In this document: in pieces, positions 35,697 through 43,237 of the stretch
How the letters are laid out: every line of letters begins with the position of its first letter
Position numbering within the stretch: the first letter of the stretch is position 1
Assembly (NCBI GenBank): GCA_964391805.1
Contig: CAYMNK010000001.1
Coordinates: 174,475-238,474, forward strand
Direction: 5' to 3'
DNA: 64,000 nucleotides
From: RUG14300 sp964391805
GTDB taxonomy: Bacteria > Bacillota > Clostridia > Christensenellales > CAG-1252
The notes under the pieces: model-generated
Databases searched by the model: none
Told to the model about the DNA's origin: nothing
What the model saw: only the letters and a program-made list of their open reading frames with translations
Position numbers and translations under genes: made by a program

Positions 35697-35717
35697 GGGC
35701 GATAAAAAATACCGCCC
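35697..35717 (-). terminator. Hairpin between rpsO and pnp
   Basis: GGGCG / CGCCC with an A-rich loop; on the minus strand it is followed by TTTTATT. It resembles the rpsO attenuating terminator or RNase processing hairpin commonly found between rpsO and pnp. Confidence 0.6.
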
Positions 35718-35729
35718 CGTTTTTTGACA

Positions 35730-35987
35730 TTATTTACGTAAGCCTAACTTAGCAATAAGTTCTCTGTATCTGTTGATATCAACTTTTTGCAAGTAAGCAA
35801 GCAACTTTTTACGCTTACCGATCATTTGAAGCAAACCACGACGAGAGTGATTATCTTTCTTATGTGTTTCGAGGTGAGCGGAAAGGTTGTTGATTCTTTC
35901 TGTCAATAATGCGATTTGGACCTCGGGTGAACCCGTGTCATTAGCCGTACGTGCATAATTAGCAATTATTACGCTTTTTTGTTCCAT
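35730..35987 (-). CDS. rpsO: 30S ribosomal protein S15
   Basis: Binds the central domain of 16S rRNA and helps assemble the platform. The 85-residue product begins MEQKSVIIANYARTANDTGS, close to the usual start MAITTERKNEIIKEYA...TGSPEVQ. The HKKDNHSRRGLLQMI and KRKKLLAYL motifs are diagnostic. I place the start at 35987, because GGAGG is 8 bases upstream; the 24 extra codons of the longer frame are not conserved. It begins the rpsO-pnp operon from a near-consensus promoter. Confidence 0.96.
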   Translation of the reverse strand: MEQKSVIIANYARTANDTGSPEVQIALLTERINNLSAHLETHKKDNHSRRGLLQMIGKRKKLLAYLQKVDINRYRELIAKLGLRK

Positions 35988-36072
35988 GATGTGAACCTCC
36001 AAAATTTTATTATTCGCCCAAAGCGTAGAAATACATTGGCAATTTGAATATCTAAGCAAAGGGTACTAAACT

Positions 36073-36101
36073 ATGATAATATATTATTAAAGTTTTGTCA
36101 A
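36073..36101 (-). promoter_or_regulatory. Promoter of rpsO-pnp
   Basis: On the minus strand TTGACA (36101-36096) and TATCAT (36078-36073) are 17 bases apart, about 85 bases before the rpsO ATG. The leader is long enough for S15 autoregulation, though I see no clear pseudoknot. Confidence 0.65.
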
Positions 36102-36145
36102 TCAAACTTTTTACATTTTACGATATTTTTATACCGATTTTAACG

Positions 36146-37375
36146 TTAAATCATCCATATCGGTACAATTAGGTTGTTACGGTCAAATGCACTCAGTTTA
36201 TCGCTCATACACAATACCGCACTTGTACCGACACATAACGGTGCTTTATCGATTACGCCAAAGGTGCGAAGTATCCTCTTATCCGGTGATGCCGTTTTTT
36301 TAATCTCAATCGGATTAAGTACTCCGTCACCCTCTATTATAACATCGATTTCCTTAGCATCTTTATCTCGATAAAAATATATAAACGGCTCTAAGCCTGC
36401 GTTTTGATATCCCTTGACAATTTCGGATACCGTGAAATTTTCAAGAAGTGCGCCCGACATCGCTCCGCTCTCGGCAACTTCGGGACTTGACCACTTGGTC
36501 AAATAACAAACAAGACCGGTATCGTAAAAATACACTTTAGGCGTTTTTATCGTACGCTTAAGTATGTTGTTCGAATATGGATGCAAAAGAAAAATAATTC
36601 CTAATTTTTCAAGCATTCCTACCCATGTCTTAGCCGTTCCTATATCGATTTCCGCATCCTCGGCAATTGCACTATAATTCAACTGTTGTGAACATCTTGC
36701 GGATAACGAAATAATAAAACGATTAAATTTTAAAGCATCGATATTACCCGATAACTCGCGAACATCTCTCTCGATATATGTCGATAAATACGATGAATAA
36801 TAAATGTTTCTGTTAGGATATAAGCCCGATACGATTCCGGGCATAGAACCAAGCCAAATACGCTCGAAAAGTTTAGGTGTATCGATGGGCTCTATCTTGT
36901 TTACATCACCCAAAAGTTTATCCATGTTCGGTTTAAACGGAACACATTCAGCACCTATTATTTCGCGTTGAGACAATGGCGACATTTGAAGAATTGCTAC
37001 ACGCCCGGCAAGCGATTCTTGAACGCCTTCCATCAAACGAAAGACTTGTGAACCCATCATCCAAAAATCTCCCGGGTTATGATGCTCGTCTATATAAATT
37101 TTGATATAGGTAAACAGTTCGGGTGCATATTGAACTTCATCAATTAAAACAGGCGGTTTATACATTTGGAAAAACAACTTAGAATCGTTTTTTGCCATTT
37201 CACGAATGGAAAGATCGTCCAATGATACATACTTCCTACCGATATTTTCACTTTCCGCTAATTTACATAACATAGTGGATTTACCCGATTGTCTCGGACC
37301 TGTCAAAAGTATTGCCGAAAAAGACCGAGAAAGTTCTAAAATATTATTTTCCATATGTCGATAGATATATCTCAT
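36146..37375 (-). CDS. AAA ATPase with DUF4143 domain
   Basis: A 409-residue protein of the AAA_14/DUF4143 class. Walker A GPRQSGKST is at residues 26-34, Walker B PVLIDEVQ at about 76, and a sensor-like MGSQVF follows. The C-terminal domain has YFYDTGLVCYL and a PD-(D/E)xK-like region (KEIDVIIEGDG...IEIKKT). Many Bacillota carry several such genes; they are scattered, rather than part of a conserved operon, and their function is not settled. It has its own consensus promoter and sits between rpsO and a NADAR gene. AGGAG precedes the start. It is probably accessory, possibly acquired. Confidence 0.85.
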   Translation of the reverse strand: MRYIYRHMENNILELSRSFSAILLTGPRQSGKSTMLCKLAESENIGRKYVSLDDLSIREMAKNDSKLFFQMYKPPVLIDEVQYAPELFTYIKIYIDEHHNPGDFWMMGSQVFRLMEGVQESLAGRVAILQMSPLSQREIIGAECVPFKPNMDKLLGDVNKIEPIDTPKLFERIWLGSMPGIVSGLYPNRNIYYSSYLSTYIERDVRELSGNIDALKFNRFIISLSARCSQQLNYSAIAEDAEIDIGTAKTWVGMLEKLGIIFLLHPYSNNILKRTIKTPKVYFYDTGLVCYLTKWSSPEVAESGAMSGALLENFTVSEIVKGYQNAGLEPFIYFYRDKDAKEIDVIIEGDGVLNPIEIKKTASPDKRILRTFGVIDKAPLCVGTSAVLCMSDKLSAFDRNNLIVPIWMI

Positions 37376-37413
37376 AAAATATTTCTCCTAAATTTATGCC
37401 GTTATTTGAATAA

Positions 37414-37442
37414 ATTATATACCATTTTTTACATCCTGTCAA
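37414..37442 (-). promoter_or_regulatory. Perfect-consensus promoter of the AAA ATPase gene
   Basis: On the minus strand TTGACA (37442-37437) and TATAAT (37419-37414) are 17 bases apart, 38 bases before the ATG. It begins within the 3' arm of the upstream terminator's T-run. Confidence 0.8.
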
Positions 37443-37445
37443 TAT

Positions 37446-37492
37446 AAAACTTCGGCTAATTTTGGGTGAGAACCAAAATTAGCCGAAGTTTT
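37446..37492. terminator. Long perfect hairpin terminator after the NADAR gene
   Basis: A 20-bp perfect stem (AAAACTTCGGCTAATTTTGG and its complement) with a 7-base loop GTGAGAA. On the minus strand the 3' arm ends GAAGTTTTATATT. It lies 72 bases beyond the NADAR stop. Confidence 0.85.
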
Positions 37493-37563
37493 TGACTGTT
37501 TTAGTGTTATTTTGTTAATAAGTTATTACAAATGCCGATTTTTTAAATATCCGGCGAAGTTTG

Positions 37564-38049
37564 TTATCTTTCGTTTTTAATTCGCTCTCTTACCATCATT
37601 AGTGCATATCCTAAAAGATTTTGCCCTTGCCATAGACTTCTGTCGAGTCTATCGGGATCGGTCATCGACAACCCTATTCCCCATATTCGATCTTTAACGG
37701 CACATTCAGCCAATATTGCATCATCGGTTGAAACCAACTTGTCGGCTAAATCTTTGTTTTGCAAAAATTTCGCTAACAACCCTTCATAAATTATTATTTG
37801 GCGAACACCTACCCAATGACTTTCGTTAAAATTATATACCTTTCTTCCTAATCCCTTAATTATCGCAACATCGTCGTTTGTAAGTAATTCTTGTGCAATT
37901 GTCGTGTCGCCGAAACAAATCGCCTTACTATACATCATATATTGCTCCATAGAAGAAAACTTTATTCCATTTATTGTAAAATCGGACATATACCAATTAC
38001 TCAAATATCCGTTTTCTTCATCGGGATTGTGAAAGCATACAATTCTCAT
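37564..38049 (-). CDS. NADAR family protein
   Basis: A 161-residue protein of the NADAR (YbiA-like) family, seen in FHNPDEENGYLSNWY at the N-terminus, FSSMEQYMMYSKAICFGD (the conserved E-Q-Y/W and K-A) and IWGIGLS then LLGYALM at the C-terminus. Members are glycosidases; some cleave ADP-ribose from guanine and counter DarT-type toxins, others act on riboflavin precursors. It follows hemZ by 23 bases in the same direction, so it may be co-transcribed. No DarT gene is in the window. Role here is not determined. Confidence 0.85.
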   Translation of the reverse strand: MRIVCFHNPDEENGYLSNWYMSDFTINGIKFSSMEQYMMYSKAICFGDTTIAQELLTNDDVAIIKGLGRKVYNFNESHWVGVRQIIIYEGLLAKFLQNKDLADKLVSTDDAILAECAVKDRIWGIGLSMTDPDRLDRSLWQGQNLLGYALMMVRERIKNER

Positions 38050-38072
38050 TTTATTTCTCTTTTTGTTCTTTA

Positions 38073-39500
38073 TTATTTATCCATAAAAAAATCTCGTTTC
38101 TTTTGGATTAATGTATCGATTTGTTCGTTATAACCTTTTATTTCTTTTATTTCGGAAAGTCTTTCGATTCTTACGTCACCGCTAATCGGATTACGGAATA
38201 CCTTTTTGGATATTGCACCTGCTCCCGATGCGTGTATGGTATGGGTTTCTTCCATTATATCCACATTGTATACGCATGCTTTATCGGGCAAACAATAACC
38301 GACGTTTTCAAGTCTTCCGAATGTGTTCTTTTGTCTATACATATAATAAGGTATATATCCCGCGGAGGTAAGTGCATTATAGGCATATTCAACCATTTCG
38401 CCACCCGAACTGTCAAGTGCAGACACCTTACCTTCGAGATTAAATACCGAACCTCTTTTGATGGATAACGTGTGTACCGTTATATTTTCAGGCCGCAGTT
38501 CGATAGCCTTATTTACCGATGTTGCAAAATCCTCAACCGATTCGTCGGGTAACATGGCAATTAAATCCATATTGATATCGAATCCGCCCTGTCTCACTAA
38601 GTCGTATGACGAATAAATATCCGATAAAGTATGTGCTCTACCTATAAGTTTCAACGTACTTTCCTTAAACGTTTGAGGATTGACTGATACTCTCGTGACA
38701 CCGTTCGCTTTCATTATAGCAATTTTTTCGGCTGTCAAGGTTTCGGGTCTACCTGCTTCAACGGTAAATTCTTCGCCGTTTGCACGGAATGCCTTTAAAA
38801 TCTTATCCAACTGTTCATCGGAAATACTTGTAGGAGTACCGCCACCGACATATATTGCACGTCTCTTACCCAAATTCATATCAAACTGCTCGGATATATC
38901 TCGTGCGACATTATTTGCATAGTCAGGCAAAAACTTGGCAGAATGCTTAACTGTATCGGCTAAAAATGAACAATATGCACATCTTGTGGGACATACAGGG
39001 ATATTCGCAAATGCATTATATTCACCTTCGCCCAATGAATATATACCCTTTTGCGTTTCTATAATACTCGAAATCAATTCAAGCTTAGGTTTACTGACTA
39101 AATAATAATTCAATAGCACTTCTTGAGGATCTACGCCCTCGTTAAGAAGATCATAATACAACTTAGTTGGTCTAATTCCCGTCAAACTTCCGTATGGCAA
39201 TTCAACTCCCGACAATTTAGACAAATATCTATAAAGCGTGATTTTACAAAAACGCTTAAAATTTCTATTTTCAATAAGTTTTGACGGAGAGTACTCTCTA
39301 TTTCTACTATCCGACAATACTTCGTGTCCGTCAAGCATTATCTTGGCATACAGATTATGTTCATCTTGCAAGCACTCAATAAACAATTCCGCTCCGCTGT
39401 TATCTACCGAAAAAATCGGTGAAAAACTCCTGACCGTTTCGCAAAAGTCATTCAAGAATCCGTCTATATTAGTTTTTACGTTAAATCCTGTATTAGTCAT
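38073..39500 (-). CDS. hemZ: Coproporphyrinogen dehydrogenase HemZ
   Basis: A 475-residue radical SAM enzyme. The [4Fe-4S] motif CPTRCAYCSF is at about residue 170, followed by VGGGTPTS, the usual HemN/HemZ glycine-rich motif. A roughly 160-residue N-terminal domain precedes it, a HemZ feature absent from HemN. The LTGIRPTKLYYDLLNEG segment is specific for this group. It oxidises coproporphyrinogen III in haem synthesis or a related reaction. It overlaps the MBL-fold gene by 8 bases, the conserved dtd-MBL-hemZ order. The usual downstream hisS and aspS are missing. Confidence 0.88.
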   Translation of the reverse strand: MTNTGFNVKTNIDGFLNDFCETVRSFSPIFSVDNSGAELFIECLQDEHNLYAKIMLDGHEVLSDSRNREYSPSKLIENRNFKRFCKITLYRYLSKLSGVELPYGSLTGIRPTKLYYDLLNEGVDPQEVLLNYYLVSKPKLELISSIIETQKGIYSLGEGEYNAFANIPVCPTRCAYCSFLADTVKHSAKFLPDYANNVARDISEQFDMNLGKRRAIYVGGGTPTSISDEQLDKILKAFRANGEEFTVEAGRPETLTAEKIAIMKANGVTRVSVNPQTFKESTLKLIGRAHTLSDIYSSYDLVRQGGFDINMDLIAMLPDESVEDFATSVNKAIELRPENITVHTLSIKRGSVFNLEGKVSALDSSGGEMVEYAYNALTSAGYIPYYMYRQKNTFGRLENVGYCLPDKACVYNVDIMEETHTIHASGAGAISKKVFRNPISGDVRIERLSEIKEIKGYNEQIDTLIQKKRDFFMDK

Positions 39501-40146
39501 TTCTCGCTAAAAAATAGATTATATCTTGCGAACAGCAATAATCGCCTATCGCACGATTGGGAAGATATGGATTGACACCTTTACGAACATTCTCATGTCC
39601 CGAACAAACAGGTATTTTCTTATCGAAAGCAAGAAGTCGTCTAAGACTGTTTCTCATATCGGACGGATTGCCTGTAGGCAGATCTACTCTACCGTATGCA
39701 CCCGACAAGAGTGTGTCGCCTGAAAACAGTACGCCGTTGATTAGGTAGCAAAGACTATCTACGCTATGCCCCGGTGTATAGAATACTTGGATATCGAAAT
39801 CGCCGATCGCTACGTGAGTGTCACCCTCAAATTTACAATCGGTATTAAACTTGTCAAATTTTACGCCTAAAAAGCGTGCAAGATTATATCTACCAGAGGT
39901 CAACTCGTCCGAATGAACGGATGAATATATGTGAACGCCTAACCTTTGAAGTTCTGCACCCGAATAAGCATGGTCAAAGTGTCCGTGAGTTAACAAGACT
40001 CCGTCTATAACTATATCTTTACCCGATAAATATCTACTCAACTCGGACATCGCAAAACCACAATCGACCAATAGTGCATGACCTTCTTCGATAAGTAGAT
40101 ATGATGTTTGACCTAAATTAACGCCTTTTATAGATTGAATAATCAT
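39493..40146 (-). CDS. MBL-fold metallo-hydrolase
   Basis: A 217-residue protein with the metal-binding HGHFDHA (about residues 53-59), TPGHSVDSL, FSGDTL and GHE motifs of the glyoxalase II-like class. It is a soluble hydrolase of unknown substrate. In Clostridia such a gene commonly lies between dtd and hemZ, as here. It overlaps hemZ by 8 bases and is 2 bases from dtd, indicating one operon. Confidence 0.88.
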   Translation of the reverse strand: MIIQSIKGVNLGQTSYLLIEEGHALLVDCGFAMSELSRYLSGKDIVIDGVLLTHGHFDHAYSGAELQRLGVHIYSSVHSDELTSGRYNLARFLGVKFDKFNTDCKFEGDTHVAIGDFDIQVFYTPGHSVDSLCYLINGVLFSGDTLLSGAYGRVDLPTGNPSDMRNSLRRLLAFDKKIPVCSGHENVRKGVNPYLPNRAIGDYCCSQDIIYFLARND

Positions 40147-40148
40147 AA

Positions 40149-40601
40149 TTATTGACCTGCCAATTTTTCTATAATTACATTAATCGGTCCGTCGACAACC
40201 GATTCGACAGCCATATCCGCTCCGAATACACCTTGCTCAACCTTTTTGTGATAATACTTATCCGAAAACAACTTGCATGCATAATCAAATAATTTAGACG
40301 CTTCGCTTGGAGTCATTGCCGAACAAAATGACGGTCTGCGTGAAGATGTATCGGCATAAAGAGTAAAATTGGGCACAAATAATGCTTCGGCATTTGCTTG
40401 GGCAAGATTAAGATTCATTTTACCATTTTCATCGGATATTATTCTAATTCCCGCAATCCTATCAACTACATAGTCGACTTCGCTACGTGTATCGGTAGGT
40501 GCAAATCCTAAATATACTAAAAAACCGCAACCGATATTAGCAACACATTCGCCGTCAATACTCACCGATGCTCTGCTTACCCTTTGTATTATCGCTTTCA
40601 T
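40149..40601 (-). CDS. dtd: D-aminoacyl-tRNA deacylase
   Basis: A 150-residue enzyme that removes D-amino acids from tRNA. The N-terminus MKAIIQRVSRASVSIDGE is diagnostic. The active-site region reads NFTLYADTSSRRPSF; the usual SQFTLYAD Ser-Gln is Pro-Asn here, and the late NGPVT-type motif is DGPINV. These substitutions are in the two motifs that form the chiral pocket, so specificity may differ, but the fold is clearly Dtd. Its start overlaps the recJ stop by one base. Confidence 0.9.
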   Translation of the reverse strand: MKAIIQRVSRASVSIDGECVANIGCGFLVYLGFAPTDTRSEVDYVVDRIAGIRIISDENGKMNLNLAQANAEALFVPNFTLYADTSSRRPSFCSAMTPSEASKLFDYACKLFSDKYYHKKVEQGVFGADMAVESVVDGPINVIIEKLAGQ

Positions 40602-42955
40602 TACTTCACCTCCAAAACATACTTGACTACCATCTTGATTAGCGTTAGAAAACTCGATGATCGATAATCGGGCTTAGACGGTCTACACGCCAAATTGAAA
40701 CCCGATGCAATTTTCACCCAACCGATTTCGTATATCGCGCAAAAATGGACGTAGAATGTATCATAAGATAGCTTATATCCGTAACTCATTAGTGCATAAA
40801 ATACATCGTTTAAGTCGGATGCTTTCTTACCGCTTTGGATAAATTGATACAACTTATTAACCGTGTATTCAATAGATTCATCCTTTAAATCGAGTGCTTT
40901 CAATTCCTTAGCAAAACCGAAATGCTTAATCAATACAAATTCGGGATCGGGATATGCTCTTGCAAGTTCATTCAAATACTTTGCCGATATAGGACTATCC
41001 AAAAATATAACGGACGAATAATATCTACAATTTACGAAGTTCTCGGGACAAATCACAAGTGTATTCAACGGATCCTTGGGAATTATGCCGACACTTACAT
41101 TAAGCAACGATCTATCTTCGCTATCCAATTTTACCTTAGCTAAAAATTCATCAGCCGTTTGTCTCGAATACGCTATAAAAAGTTTGCCAAAAGAAGTTTT
41201 GAATTGCAATTCTTTGTCGATATCGGACAAACGATATAGCGGTTTCAGATCACCTTTACGGTCATTGACAATTCCTGTTTTTAAATATTTCGAAAACATT
41301 ATAGAATTGTCTTTTATACCATCTATCCCCTTTAAAAAGTGGTCACTGATACCGAGTGCAAGGTATTTACGATTTTTGTATTCCTTTTCCGATACCGTTC
41401 CGCATAACAACAATTCCGCACCTATGCTCACGGGGAATAACAACTCCGATTTTGAAAAACCTATTGCCTCAACTTCGGAATTGATTATACCTTTGATATG
41501 CTCGCTTCCCGCTAATTTGGAAAGCTTGATATCGGCTGACGAAACTGCAAATACAGGTTCGGGATTACCTTCGCCGGTCGGCTCTAAAAGAGCAAATTCA
41601 CGGAATAACTTACCCTTAAAATCCTTCTTTTCCAGTAAAATATCATAGCTTTGTTTGGGTATAAACAAAGTATCGGACAAGTTTTCACACGCTTTATTGA
41701 TTGCCTTTGTAAAATCCGAAACCTTGTTTTTTGCCAAGCTCATGCCCGCAGCACCTTGGTGACCGCCAAACGATATCATTTGATCGGAAACCTTAGATAG
41801 ACATTCAAAAATATTGACGCCATCGATACTGCGTGCAGAACCCCTCAAGCACTCACCAGCATCGGCAAGTAATATGGTAGGTCTATAAAACTGTTCGGTC
41901 AATTTAGATGCAATTAGCCCTAAAATTCCCGTTTGCCATTCGGGATTATATAGTACAATTATTTTATTTTCGGATAAATATGCCGAGTCAAGCATTTCTA
42001 AGGCTTGATTATATCCTTTTTGAGTCAACTGTTGTCTCTCAGAATTTGCCTTTTCCATGCGTTGCAATAACTCATTTATAACAAATTCATCATCGCTTGT
42101 AAAAAAGCTTACCATGTCAATATCATAACCCATTCGCCCGGGTGCATTTATACGCGGTACGATACGGAATCCGACATCCATGGCTTTCACCCCATTTAAG
42201 TCAACCGATTGTAATAGACGCTTAATTGACAGCCTATTTCTTTTTTCCAAAACCTTTAGACCGTGATAAACGATGCTTCTATTGACGCCAACAAGTGGAA
42301 CGATATCGGCAACGGTCGCAATCGATGCAATATCCAAATATTGCTTAGCAATATTGGCTCCGCCAAGTGCCTCGACCAGCTTATAAGCAACGCCTGCTCC
42401 GCATAAATCGTGGAAAGGAGAATTTTCATCGATTTTGGGATTAACAATAGTACAATCGGGTAAAATCTCTTGAGGTTCGTGATGGTCGGTAACAATGATA
42501 TCAACACCTAAATCCATACATAATTCAACTTCTTCAACCGATGCGATTCCGCAGTCGACGGTTATAATCAAATCGGGGAAATATTGTTCGATAAGCCTTT
42601 CTAATGTATCGCAATTCAAGCCATATCCCTCTCTCCTTGAGGGGATGTAGTAAACACAGTCCGCCCCTACCGAATCAAAATACAACTTTAAAATGGAAGT
42701 GGAACATATTCCGTCACAATCATAATCGCCGAAAATAAGAATTTTTTCCTCTCTTTCGAGTGAAAATTTGATTCTATCGACAGCACTTTGCATTTGACTC
42801 ATGATAAAAGGATCGAGAGTATCTTCGGACGGAATCAAAAAATCTTTAATGGTTGACTCGTCCTCATAGCCTCGTTTAATAAGGTAATCAATAAAAATAG
42901 GGTCATATCCTGTTTTTGCGGATAATTGTTTTACTTTTTCAGCATTAGAATTCAT
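40601..42955 (-). CDS. recJ: Single-stranded-DNA-specific exonuclease RecJ
   Basis: A 784-residue DHH-family 5'-3' exonuclease for recombination and mismatch repair. FGDYDCDGICSTSIL (motif I), VDCGIASVEE, VTDHHEP (DHH) and GGHQGAAGMSL (DHHA1) are all visible. The C-terminal third is a divergent extension typical of Bacillota RecJ. It begins a dtd-MBL-hemZ(-NADAR) operon; secDF, apt and relA, its frequent companions, are not present. Upstream lies a 280-base repeat-filled gap. Confidence 0.94.
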   Translation of the reverse strand: MNSNAEKVKQLSAKTGYDPIFIDYLIKRGYEDESTIKDFLIPSEDTLDPFIMSQMQSAVDRIKFSLEREEKILIFGDYDCDGICSTSILKLYFDSVGADCVYYIPSRREGYGLNCDTLERLIEQYFPDLIITVDCGIASVEEVELCMDLGVDIIVTDHHEPQEILPDCTIVNPKIDENSPFHDLCGAGVAYKLVEALGGANIAKQYLDIASIATVADIVPLVGVNRSIVYHGLKVLEKRNRLSIKRLLQSVDLNGVKAMDVGFRIVPRINAPGRMGYDIDMVSFFTSDDEFVINELLQRMEKANSERQQLTQKGYNQALEMLDSAYLSENKIIVLYNPEWQTGILGLIASKLTEQFYRPTILLADAGECLRGSARSIDGVNIFECLSKVSDQMISFGGHQGAAGMSLAKNKVSDFTKAINKACENLSDTLFIPKQSYDILLEKKDFKGKLFREFALLEPTGEGNPEPVFAVSSADIKLSKLAGSEHIKGIINSEVEAIGFSKSELLFPVSIGAELLLCGTVSEKEYKNRKYLALGISDHFLKGIDGIKDNSIMFSKYLKTGIVNDRKGDLKPLYRLSDIDKELQFKTSFGKLFIAYSRQTADEFLAKVKLDSEDRSLLNVSVGIIPKDPLNTLVICPENFVNCRYYSSVIFLDSPISAKYLNELARAYPDPEFVLIKHFGFAKELKALDLKDESIEYTVNKLYQFIQSGKKASDLNDVFYALMSYGYKLSYDTFYVHFCAIYEIGWVKIASGFNLACRPSKPDYRSSSFLTLIKMVVKYVLEVK

Positions 42956-43063
42956 ACAAAATTATTATAACATAATAATTAATAGATAACAATATTTTTT
43001 TTGATTTTATAGAAAAAGAAAACCGAAGAAAACCGATGGATTTTTATTGTCGTTTTTCGTTAT

Positions 43064-43147
43064 CGTCCGCAAGATACCAAATTGTTGCACAATTTGATTC
43101 TCACTTCGTTCGAATTTCGACTCCGCTTACGCTCCGCTCAGTATGAC
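43064..43147. repeat. Dispersed repeat copy C (right-half module)
   Basis: Starts CGTCCGCAAGATACCAAA and ends CCGCTCAGTATGAC, matching the right half of the copy at 9051-9231. The inner stem is CAAATTGT with loop TGC, against CAAACGAT with the same loop in copy A, so pairing is kept while sequence changes. With the mini-hairpins at 43165-43235 it fills the recJ-ygiQ gap. Confidence 0.65.
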
Positions 43148-43164
43148 ATATACCTATCCGCAAT

Positions 43165-43235
43165 TTTGCGAAGCAATACATCCTTTGCCGTAAGGCAAAC
43201 ATCATTCATCATTATGCGAAGCATAACATCATTCA
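43165..43235. repeat. Mini-hairpin array copy (three units)
   Basis: TTGC-gaa-GCAA, TTTGCC-gtaa-GGCAAA and TATGC-gaa-GCATA stems, each followed by a spacer close to ACATCATTC. It directly precedes the 3' end of the ygiQ-like gene. Confidence 0.6.
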
Positions 43236-43237
43236 CT

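Noticed and set aside
43064..43235. Possible CRISPR array
   Set aside because: The repeated parts are short hairpins with variable stems and constant 6-9 base spacers, the reverse of constant repeats with unique spacers of 30 or more bases. No cas gene is near.
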